Both the position numbers and the translations under genes were made by a program. This document shows, in pieces, positions 1-7,745 of a stretch of 17,322 bases of DNA; position 1 is the stretch's first letter, and each line of letters begins with the position of its first letter. The stretch is from Planctomycetota bacterium (GTDB taxonomy: Bacteria > Planctomycetota > Planctomycetia > Pirellulales > Lacipirellulaceae), in NCBI GenBank assembly GCA_013151315.1, contig JAADIN010000263.1, positions 1 to 17,322 on the forward strand, written 5' to 3'. A model generated the notes under the pieces. It saw nothing but the letters and a program-made list of their open reading frames with translations. It did not search any database and was not told the origin of the DNA.

Positions 1-2110
1 AGACGATCACCACCGCGCCTACCCAAATGTGGGGCTGAAAAATATACGACCCAATACGATCTCTTCGGATCACCAAACCCGACACGGCCAGCCCGAACCC
101 AATCATCGCCGAGCCTTCCCAGGTGACGAACATCAGGCAAAAAGCCACCACCGTTGCCCAAAAATATTTGACGTTGATCGGTCCCGATGGCCTCACCGTC
201 CGGTAAAAGAAGTAGACCACCAGCAGGGTCATGAATTGCAATTGCGAATAATAGCGGGCCGAATTGGCCAAGGCAGCGCAGTAAGGTGAAAGCGCGTAGA
301 CGCCCGCTGCCAGGACGCCCACCCACGGGTTGTACATCACCTGACCCACACGGAAAATTAGCAGGATCGTCAGCACTCCAAAGATCGTCGGCATGGTGCG
401 AACGACCAGCCGGTCGTTGTCGGTAAACATCGACACCAACCAATGGCCGTAAGGCACAAGCTCGCTGGTAGATCCCTCCACGGGAGGGAGGTCCTTGTGG
501 ATGACAAGGGTCGGATATCCGTATTCCCAAATACTCATCGTAACCGCGTACATCGTGACCTCGTCGGGCGAGAGAGGCCGTGTCGTAATCTGCTCGGTCC
601 GCAGGCGAATGCCAATTCCCACGATCAAAAGCATGAGCAATGGAATCACGAGACGAGAATCCCAAAGCAAAGCGGTCGACTTTTTGCGATCTCGGAAGAT
701 GGCAGCCAAGGGGTAATTGAGCCACAGCAGGCAAATCCACTGCAAGGCGACCAGGCCAAGCACGATCAGGACCGTCTCGAACCGATAGAGCCAATAGTCG
801 GGAAACCGAGCGTCGTAAGTCACCAGCATTGCCGATGTCAGAAGGACCGTCGGAAGTAGCAAGGCCAGGACCCCCGGCCGTAACGAACCAAGCTCTTGGC
901 GTCGCCACAGCCCTCCGCAAAAGATACCCAACAGTTCGATCACCGCCCAAGTCGCCAGGGAAATTCCTAGCATGAGCGCCAGTCGCGACAGCTTTTTCTG
1001 CCACTCAATCTCGGGAGGCACGGTAAGCGAAACCACCGACCGCTTCTGTCCCGAGCTAAGATTCCTATCGTCTAAGGCCAACAAATCGCACGATTGCCAA
1101 TCCGCCGAATCGTCGGCAAGATCAAGCCAAGTATTCCCAACTAGGCTGCGCCACTTCCAAGTCGAGTCGCTTCGAAAACGATACGTCTTGCCTGAACGTC
1201 CGAGCAGCTCAATATCTGCTCGAAGTTGCGGCAGACAATTCTCTTCACGTAGCAGGAAACGCACACGATTCTCTGCTCCTGAAAGCCAGGCCGAGATGTC
1301 GCAAATCCTCATCACATTCGGCGCCGACGACGAGCTCGTGCCAAGCGTGCTTTCCTCGCTTGTCACGACGACCTCGTTGAGCGCCAAACGCCAAGCGGAG
1401 GTGGACTGCACTCGCAACCAACCTTGAATGACCGGCTCTGGCGTAACACAGGTTCGCTGGTAAACCAGCGCATGCTGGTCAAGCGATTTCGCACCGATCC
1501 ACGCTCCCCCCGGCGCCGAGGTGGCAACACTCAGGGGCATATCAAGGGAACCCCTGAATCGCTTCTGCGATCTCTTCGCAGGCTCCCAGTTTTGATCTTC
1601 GAAGTCGAGAGACGTCCAGTAGTCTCCCAGGCGATCGATTCGATTGCGATATTTCCACTCACTGTCGACGTTGATTTCGAACACCCCTTCGCCAACACGA
1701 CACTCCCCAACCACAGAAATTTTCGGAATGTTTTGCAACATCTTCTGTCGGCATACGATGGCAAGGACGTTCTCGCCCTTCTTCAAGTGCGGCTCGAGGT
1801 CGCAAGTGATCACCGTGGCCACGAGTTCTGATTTGCTGGATTTGACTAGGCTTCCGTTCACGTAAAACTCGATGGCATCTCGACCCACCAAGTGGATCCA
1901 TGCCGAGTCCACGCTATTGGGCAAATGAAAAGTATGTCGCAAATAAAGGTTGCGATCTTTACTGTCAGCAGAGCAGAGCACCGAGTCGGTCTGGTCAAAC
2001 CGATTGGCCCGAATCTCGGTCGGCATTTCAATTTTGCCAATCAACTGACCGAGGCAGGCGCCAAACGCCAACACAAGGATCGCTTCAGACAGTCGGCTGC
2101 GAGTTACCAC
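1..2110 (-). CDS. GT39-type membrane glycosyltransferase with extracytoplasmic N-terminal sugar-binding-like modules (partial, C-terminus beyond window)
   Basis: This gene is open from a GTG at 2110 to the left edge, about 703 codons without a stop, so its 3' end is missing. The GTG overlaps the upstream gene's TAA (GTGGTAA), suggesting translational coupling. After one N-terminal hydrophobic segment (about residues 9-24), residues 30-330 look extracytoplasmic. They hold two beta-sandwich-like stretches resembling galactose-binding modules, with an 'EFYVNG' strand and later 'LKKGENVLAI'. Transmembrane segments start near residue 375. A first-loop 'SPDE' (Asp516/Glu517) and a later 'ARYYSQLQ' match the family-39 pattern (ArnT/PMT type), in which the acidic loop residues act with a polyprenyl-phosphate sugar donor. 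It probably transfers a sugar to a lipid, polysaccharide or protein on the outer face of the membrane; donor and acceptor cannot be told. The GT39 call is fairly sure, the N-terminal module call less so. Confidence 0.8.
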   Translation of the reverse strand, partial: MVTRSRLSEAILVLAFGACLGQLIGKIEMPTEIRANRFDQTDSVLCSADSKDRNLYLRHTFHLPNSVDSAWIHLVGRDAIEFYVNGSLVKSSKSELVATVITCDLEPHLKKGENVLAIVCRQKMLQNIPKISVVGECRVGEGVFEINVDSEWKYRNRIDRLGDYWTSLDFEDQNWEPAKRSQKRFRGSLDMPLSVATSAPGGAWIGAKSLDQHALVYQRTCVTPEPVIQGWLRVQSTSAWRLALNEVVVTSEESTLGTSSSSAPNVMRICDISAWLSGAENRVRFLLREENCLPQLRADIELLGRSGKTYRFRSDSTWKWRSLVGNTWLDLADDSADWQSCDLLALDDRNLSSGQKRSVVSLTVPPEIEWQKKLSRLALMLGISLATWAVIELLGIFCGGLWRRQELGSLRPGVLALLLPTVLLTSAMLVTYDARFPDYWLYRFETVLIVLGLVALQWICLLWLNYPLAAIFRDRKKSTALLWDSRLVIPLLMLLIVGIGIRLRTEQITTRPLSPDEVTMYAVTMSIWEYGYPTLVIHKDLPPVEGSTSELVPYGHWLVSMFTDNDRLVVRTMPTIFGVLTILLIFRVGQVMYNPWVGVLAAGVYALSPYCAALANSARYYSQLQFMTLLVVYFFYRTVRPSGPINVKYFWATVVAFCLMFVTWEGSAMIGFGLAVSGLVIRRDRIGSYIFQPHIWVGAVVIV

Positions 2111-3543
2111 CCTAAGAGCCCTCGAAGTGCCCGATAGTTGATCGTTTTTGGCAGGCTAAACACGCGCAGCGAAGTTTGATAACGCTCTCGTGCGGTACTA
2201 AATTCCCCCGCCGCAAAGAAACAATCTCCTATCATCGCGTGAAGGGCCGCCTTCAGACTCCGATCCGCAAGCTGGTCCAACACCGGGTCCACCAGCTCGA
2301 CCACCTCCTGAGGATTTGCCCCCTGCCAACGTGATCGCAATGCGGCAAGGCAGAGCGGGCGGAAAACGTTCGAGGAATCAAAAGTCATCGCCAAATCCCA
2401 CCTTTGATCGGCCGCTTCTAATCGACCTTTTCGAAAATCCTCCATCGCCTGGGCGGTCGACAAATCTCCCTTCCAGCGATTCATCAACGAAGGGCTTGCC
2501 TTGAGTGACCATTCACGATTTTCCTTGATCGCTGCGATCTCAAGCAAAGCCTGATCGAGCTCGCCGTTTCGAGCTTTTTGGCGAGCGAGATAGTACTGTC
2601 GGGCAGCCGAATGCTGGCTACGCTGATAATCGATTTTTCCTTCGAGCATCCAAGTTCGCGGAACTCCCACTAGGCCAGGGAAAAACTCTTTCGCCTGCTC
2701 GACATGCGTCGACGCGGATTCAAGCTGTCCCCTCTGTTCAGCAAGCACCGCCCGATGCCAGTGCCATTCCGACGCCAAACGGGGCCAGCTCACCGCGACC
2801 AACAGCACCAGCCCCAAAGCCGCCCAACCTCCTGCCACAGCAAGACGCCGCGGCGCTGAACCACTACCGACCAGCAACAGCGTCATCAAGGCCACGACAA
2901 GAAAGGTGACGCTACCATTGGGGGTATAATGGACAGCGCTCTCAAAGCTCCCCGCTTCGACAAGCTTTCGCAAACCATTGACACGTGGAAAAGACGTAAT
3001 CTCTACGACCGGATCCGAAGTGAGGGCCAGAAGACCAACGACGGCATCGTGCAGTTGCGCTTGCCGATCAAGTTCAACAATAATCGCAGGGTGGTTGAGC
3101 AACAGCGAAAGCTTACATCCGAGTAGAACCGCAAAAAAAAGACCCGCCACATGCGACATCCGTACCTTCAACACCAGATTGGCAAACAGTCCTACCGCAA
3201 CCGTCGCCGAGAGAACCATGCCTAGGCTCAGCCATTCCCAAGGGCGCTGGCCTTGAACAAAAGCGATCAGATCAACCTCAGTGTGCCCCATGATTGGCAG
3301 ACTAAACGCCGAAATATCTGCGCTCAGCGGGGGCCTGAACCAGCAGCAGGTGCCCGGGTAGATGCCAATAAGAAGGGCCGCGGAAAATAAAACTTGCGGC
3401 TTCATTGCGAAACTCAGCAGTGCCGTGACTGACTGCAGAGCGAGCCAGATGGAAAAGCCTAGCGCTTGTAAAAACTTCGACGGAATTTGGGCGAAGTTCG
3501 CTCTCATGGAGTGTACCCGAGATGTTATTGGAAAAAATCGCAT
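2104..3543 (-). CDS. Membrane protein with C-terminal TPR-like repeats, partner of the downstream GT39 gene
   Basis: This 479-residue protein is not a family I can name. Hydrophobic segments lie near residues 26-46, 50-68, 104-125, 131-150, 214-230 and 235-255, suggesting about six membrane passes. From about residue 260 the rest is soluble, with TPR-like helical pairs, for example 'HRAVLAEQRGQLESASTHVEQA' split over 262-283 and 'AMIGDCFFAAGEFSTARERYQ' near 440-460. The 3' end overlaps the GTG start of the GT39 gene, so the two are probably co-translated and may work together in envelope glycan assembly (inference). The start at 3543 has a purine-rich AGAGAAG directly before it; an in-frame ATG at 3507 is an alternative and would drop 12 residues without losing a domain. 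Confidence 0.7.
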   Translation of the reverse strand: MRFFPITSRVHSMRANFAQIPSKFLQALGFSIWLALQSVTALLSFAMKPQVLFSAALLIGIYPGTCCWFRPPLSADISAFSLPIMGHTEVDLIAFVQGQRPWEWLSLGMVLSATVAVGLFANLVLKVRMSHVAGLFFAVLLGCKLSLLLNHPAIIVELDRQAQLHDAVVGLLALTSDPVVEITSFPRVNGLRKLVEAGSFESAVHYTPNGSVTFLVVALMTLLLVGSGSAPRRLAVAGGWAALGLVLLVAVSWPRLASEWHWHRAVLAEQRGQLESASTHVEQAKEFFPGLVGVPRTWMLEGKIDYQRSQHSAARQYYLARQKARNGELDQALLEIAAIKENREWSLKASPSLMNRWKGDLSTAQAMEDFRKGRLEAADQRWDLAMTFDSSNVFRPLCLAALRSRWQGANPQEVVELVDPVLDQLADRSLKAALHAMIGDCFFAAGEFSTARERYQTSLRVFSLPKTINYRALRGLLGW

Positions 3544-3682
3544 CTTCTCTCGGCAAAACGGGAAACCGTGAGTTGTTTTCCTAGCAATCTACCCATTTTA
3601 GGCTATCATCGTATTCTATCAAGACATCGCATTTTCGCCATCTTTACTTTCCGGCGATCAATCCCTTCTTCAGGAGAGTCCC

Positions 3683-4279
3683 ATGATTCAGTCCCGCATA
3701 GCCTGCAAAGACCGGGACTTCGTCACGATCGTGTCAGGCCTACCCCGCTCGGGCACCTCGATGATGATGCGTATGCTCGACAAGGGAGGCCTCCCCGTCA
3801 TGGCCGACAGCATCCGCGTGGCCGACGAAGACAATCCGCGTGGCTACTACGAGTTTGAACCGGTCAAAAAGACGGCCGAGGACGCCAGTTGGCTCGAAGA
3901 TGCCGAAGGCCGCGTAGTAAAAATGGTCTACCGGCTCCTCTACGATTTGCCCGACAATCGTCGCTACCGAGTCGTCTTCATGCGTCGCAACATGGACGAG
4001 ATCCTTGCCTCGCAAAAGAAAATGCTCATTCGTAAAGGCATGGCAGACAATGTGCCCCCCGACGAGGAAATTGCAGCCCTGTTCAACAGCCAGCTCTCCA
4101 AATTTATCGACTGGGAAAAAAACCAGCAGCACATCGATATGTTGCAGGTCCACTACCGCGAGGTCATGGAAAGCCCCGCCGAGCCCTCCGCCGCCATCAC
4201 CGATTTCTTAGGCGGCGACCTCGACACCGAAGCCATGTGCCAAGTCGTCGAGCCGCAACTCTATCGAAACCGTTGCTGA
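3683..4279 (+). CDS. Small sulfotransferase-family protein
   Basis: This 198-residue protein has a sulfotransferase-type P-loop near its N-terminus ('VSGLPRSGTS', residues 17-26), which in the family binds the 5'-phosphosulfate of PAPS. A second motif, 'RRNMDEILAS' (101-110), fits the 3'-phosphate-binding Arg...Ser pattern. The ATG has a clear AGGAG at 3672-3676, six bases upstream, which fixes the start. At 198 residues it is shorter than typical 250-300 residue members but looks complete, ending in 'YRNRC'. No signal peptide or membrane segment is seen, so it is probably cytosolic. It is divergent from the glycosyltransferase operon, so a role in sulfating an envelope glycan is possible but not shown. 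The fold call is confident; the acceptor is unknown, and another nucleotide-dependent P-loop function cannot be excluded. Confidence 0.8.
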   Translation: MIQSRIACKDRDFVTIVSGLPRSGTSMMMRMLDKGGLPVMADSIRVADEDNPRGYYEFEPVKKTAEDASWLEDAEGRVVKMVYRLLYDLPDNRRYRVVFMRRNMDEILASQKKMLIRKGMADNVPPDEEIAALFNSQLSKFIDWEKNQQHIDMLQVHYREVMESPAEPSAAITDFLGGDLDTEAMCQVVEPQLYRNRC

Positions 4280-4283
4280 GCCG

Positions 4284-4307
4284 GTCGTTGGCGGTGTCGC
4301 CCACGAC
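4284..4307. terminator. Hairpin between convergent genes, possible bidirectional terminator
   Basis: A 9-base stem (4284-4292 with 4299-4307, one G-T pair) closes a 6-base loop in the 36-base gap between the sulfotransferase stop and the trpA-like stop. No strong T-run follows on either strand, so it is not a textbook intrinsic terminator. Its position between convergent genes is the main support. Confidence 0.35.
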
Positions 4308-4315
4308 GCCTCGAG

Positions 4316-5092
4316 TCAAAAACTGTTTGTGATCAACGACGACACAAACGCCCCAGCGTCTTCGCCTTCCGCTATCCGCTTCACCAGCGCACTGCCCACC
4401 GCAGCGGCTACCGCCTTCGTCGCACAGATTTCGGCGACGTCCTCGGCCCGTTCGACCCCGAAACCGACAACCATTGGCAACTCGGTTTCCGAAGCCAAGA
4501 GACTACAAAAAGCCTCGATCTCTACGACTTCCTGAGAGCCCGTCCCTCGGCCTCGCGGAACGTAAATGCAGCCAGAACAGTACTGCAACGCAATCCGACG
4601 CAACCTCGCCGGCGTGTCGGGAAAGCAGGAAAGCACCGTTTCCATTCCACGCGAGTGGACACGTTCGGCAAAGCGGGAAAGCTTCCCCAACGGCACATCG
4701 ATCGGCAGCACCGCAGCGGCACCCGCCTGGGACAAGCCTTCGAGAAACTCGCATTGCTGCTGGTCTTCCTCGACTGCCGACCATTGGACCACCGCCACCA
4801 GCGGAACCTCGACGTGGCTTCGCGAAATTTCCCCTAACAAATGAAGGGCCCGCTCGGTGTCGACCCCCGCATCGAGGGCTCGCCGATGCGAATCAAGCAA
4901 AGTACGACCTTCCCGCGGCGAGGGGTGTGGGAACCCCAGCTCCAGCGTCAGCGCCCCTGCATCGAGCACCTCGTGGGCAACCTCCAGAAATCGGCCCGGC
5001 GGGTCGCCAAGGGTCAAATAGGCTACCACCTGGCTACCGTCGCCTGCCGATTCCAATGCCTTTCTCAACGAAGGCCTGCTGGGTTGATTCAC
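4316..5092 (-). CDS. trpA: Divergent tryptophan synthase alpha chain-like protein (indole-glycerol-phosphate lyase fold), no trpB beside it
   Basis: The 258-residue product has a TrpA-like barrel: 'YLTLGDP' (25-31), 'LELGFP' (50-55, with Glu51 at the position of E. coli Glu49), an 'IYVPRGRGTG' loop matching the YLLSRxGVTG region, and C-terminal 'GFGV' and 'GSALVKRI', which match the glycerol-phosphate side. The hallmark FSDPLADG loop with catalytic Asp60 is replaced by 'HPSPREGR', leaving only an offset Glu, and the YYNPI motif is absent. The start is a GTG overlapping the trpF-like stop (GTGA), with AAAGGAG at 5098-5104 five bases upstream; longer readings to 5227 would run inside the preceding gene. 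It is last in a four-gene coupled operon. TrpA enzymes cleave indole-glycerol phosphate to indole and glyceraldehyde 3-phosphate. With no TrpB nearby it may release its product freely, perhaps from a different substrate (inference). Confidence 0.75.
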   Translation of the reverse strand: MNQPSRPSLRKALESAGDGSQVVAYLTLGDPPGRFLEVAHEVLDAGALTLELGFPHPSPREGRTLLDSHRRALDAGVDTERALHLLGEISRSHVEVPLVAVVQWSAVEEDQQQCEFLEGLSQAGAAAVLPIDVPLGKLSRFAERVHSRGMETVLSCFPDTPARLRRIALQYCSGCIYVPRGRGTGSQEVVEIEAFCSLLASETELPMVVGFGVERAEDVAEICATKAVAAAVGSALVKRIAEGEDAGAFVSSLITNSF

Positions 5093-5772
5093 ATCAGCTC
5101 CTTTGCCATCTGCTGCATCAGTTCCGCCACCTGTTCCTGGCAAATCGAGCCATCGCGACGCACCGAAGAGCAGACATCGATCCCGGCCGCACCGCTGGCG
5201 TCGATCAATGTGGTGACATTTTCGCACGTCACGCTGGCGGCTAGTAGGAGCGGGATTCCCGGATGCCGATCCCGGAATTGGGTAAGGTCAGACGTGGCAA
5301 TAGGACCCTCGCCGTGCGGGTCTCGACCGGTCTTTTCAAGCTTGTCGAGCAAAATGAAATTCGCACCGGCGTCGAGGTATTCGGACACCTGATTTTCCTT
5401 CAGAAACCGCCCTCCACCCGCAGGAATTTGACGATAGGGAATCTCTTGAATGATCGTCAAATCATCTTCTCGGTAGCAATCGCGAATCGCTCGAACCACA
5501 CTGGGGGAAACCCGAACGCCAAGCTGTATTGCTCTCACGTCCAAGGTCGCAACAAGCCTCTTCAGCTCCTCGGCCCGATGCACGCCGCTCACCAGCGTAG
5601 CGCGCGTTGCCTGCTGCTGATGGCTGGCAAGCTGCTTGGCTCGCATCTCGGTAAGCGCAAGCGGCGAAGGAGCCTCGACAAGCAATCCGAAAAAATCCAC
5701 CTCCAACCGGCAGAGACTCTCGACCTCGGGCTCTTCTCGCACACCGCAGACCTTTATTACCAACCGACCCAT
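5089..5772 (-). CDS. trpF: Divergent phosphoribosylanthranilate isomerase-like protein
   Basis: The 227-residue protein starts with 'IKVCGV', placing Cys9 at the general-base position of TrpF, and has 'FILLDK' with Asp143 at the general-acid position. TrpF performs the Amadori rearrangement of phosphoribosylanthranilate. Other hallmarks are changed: 'VQLHG' reads 'IQLGVR', 'LAGGL' reads 'LAASV', and 'DVSSGVE' reads 'DVCSSVRR', so part of the phosphate-binding region is unusual. Both catalytic residues being present suggests an active isomerase, possibly on a different N-phosphoribosyl amine (inference). The ATG shares one base with the trpC-like stop (TAATG), and its own TGA overlaps the trpA-like GTG, so it is translationally coupled on both sides. 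Confidence 0.75.
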   Translation of the reverse strand: MGRLVIKVCGVREEPEVESLCRLEVDFFGLLVEAPSPLALTEMRAKQLASHQQQATRATLVSGVHRAEELKRLVATLDVRAIQLGVRVSPSVVRAIRDCYREDDLTIIQEIPYRQIPAGGGRFLKENQVSEYLDAGANFILLDKLEKTGRDPHGEGPIATSDLTQFRDRHPGIPLLLAASVTCENVTTLIDASGAAGIDVCSSVRRDGSICQEQVAELMQQMAKELM

Positions 5773-6497
5773 TATCCAGCCTCTCCCGAACCGGTTGCGG
5801 CAGGCTGAGCTGCTTCGACGATACGACGCGTTGCTCGGGCCAAATTGTCCGCACTCAGCAAACTGGTTCCGATAAGAATTCCGTCGAATCCAGCTCGTGA
5901 CAAATGCTGGACCTCCTCGGGGCTCTCAACTCGACTGGCGCTAACCCACAGCCGATCCTCTTGCCGGTCGATCAATTCGGTACTTCGCTCGATTCCCGCG
6001 CCCTCGGTCTCGTTGGTCTTGATATCGGAGTTGTTGATCGCGATCACCCCGGTGTATGACTCTCGCAATTCGGCAATCTCTTTCTCGTTCGAAACCTCAA
6101 CAAACGGCTCGATCGACCGGGCTCGCGCGATCTCCACCAAGTCGACCAGCCTCTTTAGGCCCAGCAGGGGCAATGCCAGCAGCACCGCGGTCGCGCCCGC
6201 ATTGTGCGTTTCGATGATGGCCTTTTCATTGCGAATAAGATCTTTGCGGAGTATCGGCAGCGACACGCCAGCAGAGGCCACCTCCTCCAACAGCCCCATG
6301 CTGCCGCCGTACCAGGAGCTCGTCACCACCGAAATCGCCGTCGCCCCCGCTTCCTGATAGGTTCTGGCAATCTCCGCGGCCGAGCGCCCACGAAGCAGGC
6401 TCTCGCCGCCGTATCGACGTTGTTTGACCTCAGCGATAATCGCCAAATTGCCTCGTTGCCTTTGTAGGCGAATCGCCCGACTCAACGCATCACTCAT
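5772..6497 (-). CDS. trpC: Divergent indole-3-glycerol-phosphate synthase-like protein, catalytic Glu replaced and N-terminus short
   Basis: This 241-residue barrel protein aligns well with TrpC. 'IIAEVK' gives Glu23 and Lys25 (Sulfolobus Glu51/Lys53), 'LRKD' gives Lys85 (Lys110), 'VEV' gives Glu134 (Glu159), and 'INN' gives Asn156 (Asn180). The late 'VSESGI' motif reads 'VSASRV', so catalytic Glu210 is Ala187 and the phosphate-binding Gly is Arg189. The SPSxG loop after the first Lys is 'RRYGG'. Only about 19 residues precede IIAEVK, against roughly 45 in usual IGPS, so the N-terminal helix that covers the active site is largely missing. TrpC closes the indole ring with loss of CO2; here the chemistry may be altered. 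The ATG overlaps the end of the trpD-like gene by 8 bases. Similarity is enough for the family call but not for the standard reaction. Confidence 0.75.
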   Translation of the reverse strand: MSDALSRAIRLQRQRGNLAIIAEVKQRRYGGESLLRGRSAAEIARTYQEAGATAISVVTSSWYGGSMGLLEEVASAGVSLPILRKDLIRNEKAIIETHNAGATAVLLALPLLGLKRLVDLVEIARARSIEPFVEVSNEKEIAELRESYTGVIAINNSDIKTNETEGAGIERSTELIDRQEDRLWVSASRVESPEEVQHLSRAGFDGILIGTSLLSADNLARATRRIVEAAQPAATGSGEAG

Positions 6498-7557
6498 TTT
6501 TCACACACTCGCGAAGCCCCTGCAGGACCTGCAGAGCCTCTCCCCTCTTGAGTATTTCCTGCGCACGCTCGTAACTAGCCTCCAGCGTATCAAACAGCGC
6601 GAGCTTGTGCATGACAGCCGCCGCATTGAGGGCCACGATGTCCGCCTGAGCTCGACTCCCTTTTCCGCCCAGGATTCGAAGACAACACTCGGCCGCTTCC
6701 ACTGACTCATAGCCAGCAAGCTCTTCGATCGAGGGGCTCTTGATTTGCAGCGAGGCCGGGTCGAGGGTGCTCCGCTGCGTCTTGCCAGCACGATCGACGT
6801 TCAATACGCGAGTCGGTGCCATGGTCGAAACTTCGTCGAGACCATCCTCTGAGCTGAAAAAAGTGGTCGGCACATCTCCGATTCCACGACAAACCTCGGA
6901 AAGCATCTCCATGCAGTCGGTCGATCGGGCTCCGATAAATCGATAATCGACTTTTACCGGCGACAATAGTGGGCCCAGAATGTTGATGAAACCGGCTACC
7001 CTACGGAACGTCGGTATCGTCAACCCGTGTGCCAGCCTAGCCAGAATGGGGGGATAATACGATGGCGGCACAAAAACGATTCCCGCCTCTCGGGCAACCT
7101 CGAGAACCGAATCCCACGACATGCGAAGGGGCATCACCCCAAGTTGGGCGGCAACATCTGCTGAGCCCGATTTGCTTCGCCATGCGCTCGATCCCATTTT
7201 CACCACCAAAGGACCGGCGGCAGCAACGACAAAACTTGCGGTGGTCGTGATATTGAACGTCGACACCCCGCCACCGGTTCCCACCATACTCACCGAGGGG
7301 CGCCCGACTTCTGACGGCCCGATTGCTGGAGACCCAATTGCTGAAGAAATGTCGCGAGGCTCCTGGAGTCCTCGCAGCGCCTGGACCATGGCCAACGCAT
7401 CCCCCGAGTCGAGCCGTCCCAGCAAGTAGCCGAAAACCGCGCCGATCTCTCCCGGCGACATCTGGCGAACCTGCGCCAGAAAACCCTCCAGGTCGGCTCT
7501 GGAAAAGCCCTCTCCACTGGCCATTCGGTCGAAAACATCAGCCATCAGTACGGTCAT
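6490..7557 (-). CDS. trpD: Divergent anthranilate phosphoribosyltransferase-like protein
   Basis: The 355-residue protein has the TrpD architecture: a helical N-terminal domain, then a PRPP-binding region 'GTGGGVSTFN' (93-102), 'KSGSADV' (129-135), 'NILGPL' (192-197), the metal-binding 'DGLDE' (238-242), and a C-terminal 'LNAAAVMHKLA' helix. TrpD joins anthranilate to PRPP. Changed here are the Asp of GTGGD (absent, with one residue fewer in the loop), the 'KHGNR' segment (now 'KMGSSAW'), and the FxxxxHPA region (now 'FVPPSYYPP'). Those last two normally contact anthranilate, so a different acceptor amine is likely (inference). It is first in the operon and precedes a 700-base intergenic region. 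Two ATGs compete: 7557 with GGAGG almost touching it, and 7545 with the same GGAGG 13 bases away; neither spacing is ideal. Confidence 0.75.
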   Translation of the reverse strand: MTVLMADVFDRMASGEGFSRADLEGFLAQVRQMSPGEIGAVFGYLLGRLDSGDALAMVQALRGLQEPRDISSAIGSPAIGPSEVGRPSVSMVGTGGGVSTFNITTTASFVVAAAGPLVVKMGSSAWRSKSGSADVAAQLGVMPLRMSWDSVLEVAREAGIVFVPPSYYPPILARLAHGLTIPTFRRVAGFINILGPLLSPVKVDYRFIGARSTDCMEMLSEVCRGIGDVPTTFFSSEDGLDEVSTMAPTRVLNVDRAGKTQRSTLDPASLQIKSPSIEELAGYESVEAAECCLRILGGKGSRAQADIVALNAAAVMHKLALFDTLEASYERAQEILKRGEALQVLQGLRECVKNE

Positions 7558-7704
7558 CCCTCCACGAAAAAACCAGTCAGCTTTACTGGAAAGTCAACCC
7601 AAGCCGGAAAATCAGGGGCAATGAACAAAGTTACCGAACACTTTGGCCTAGCCTAAGAGAACTGCTGGGCTGGCCAAAAGATTGCAACGCAACCCATCTT
7701 AACT

Positions 7705-7718
7705 AGAATATCTATTCT
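7705..7718. promoter_or_regulatory. Inverted repeat AGAATA-2-TATTCT upstream of trpD-like operon
   Basis: Perfect 6-base half-sites separated by two bases, about 150 bases upstream of the trpD-like start. The 7-mer AATATCT at its centre recurs at 7758-7764 in the next inverted repeat. This is a candidate operator; no regulator gene is present in the window. Confidence 0.3.
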
Positions 7719-7745
7719 TCCCAAATGACTGGATTTGAATTGCCT

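Noticed and set aside
4474..5244. A 256-codon open frame on the plus strand
   Set aside because: It is antisense to the trpA-like and trpF-like genes, with low-complexity Arg/Pro-rich content typical of a shadow frame.
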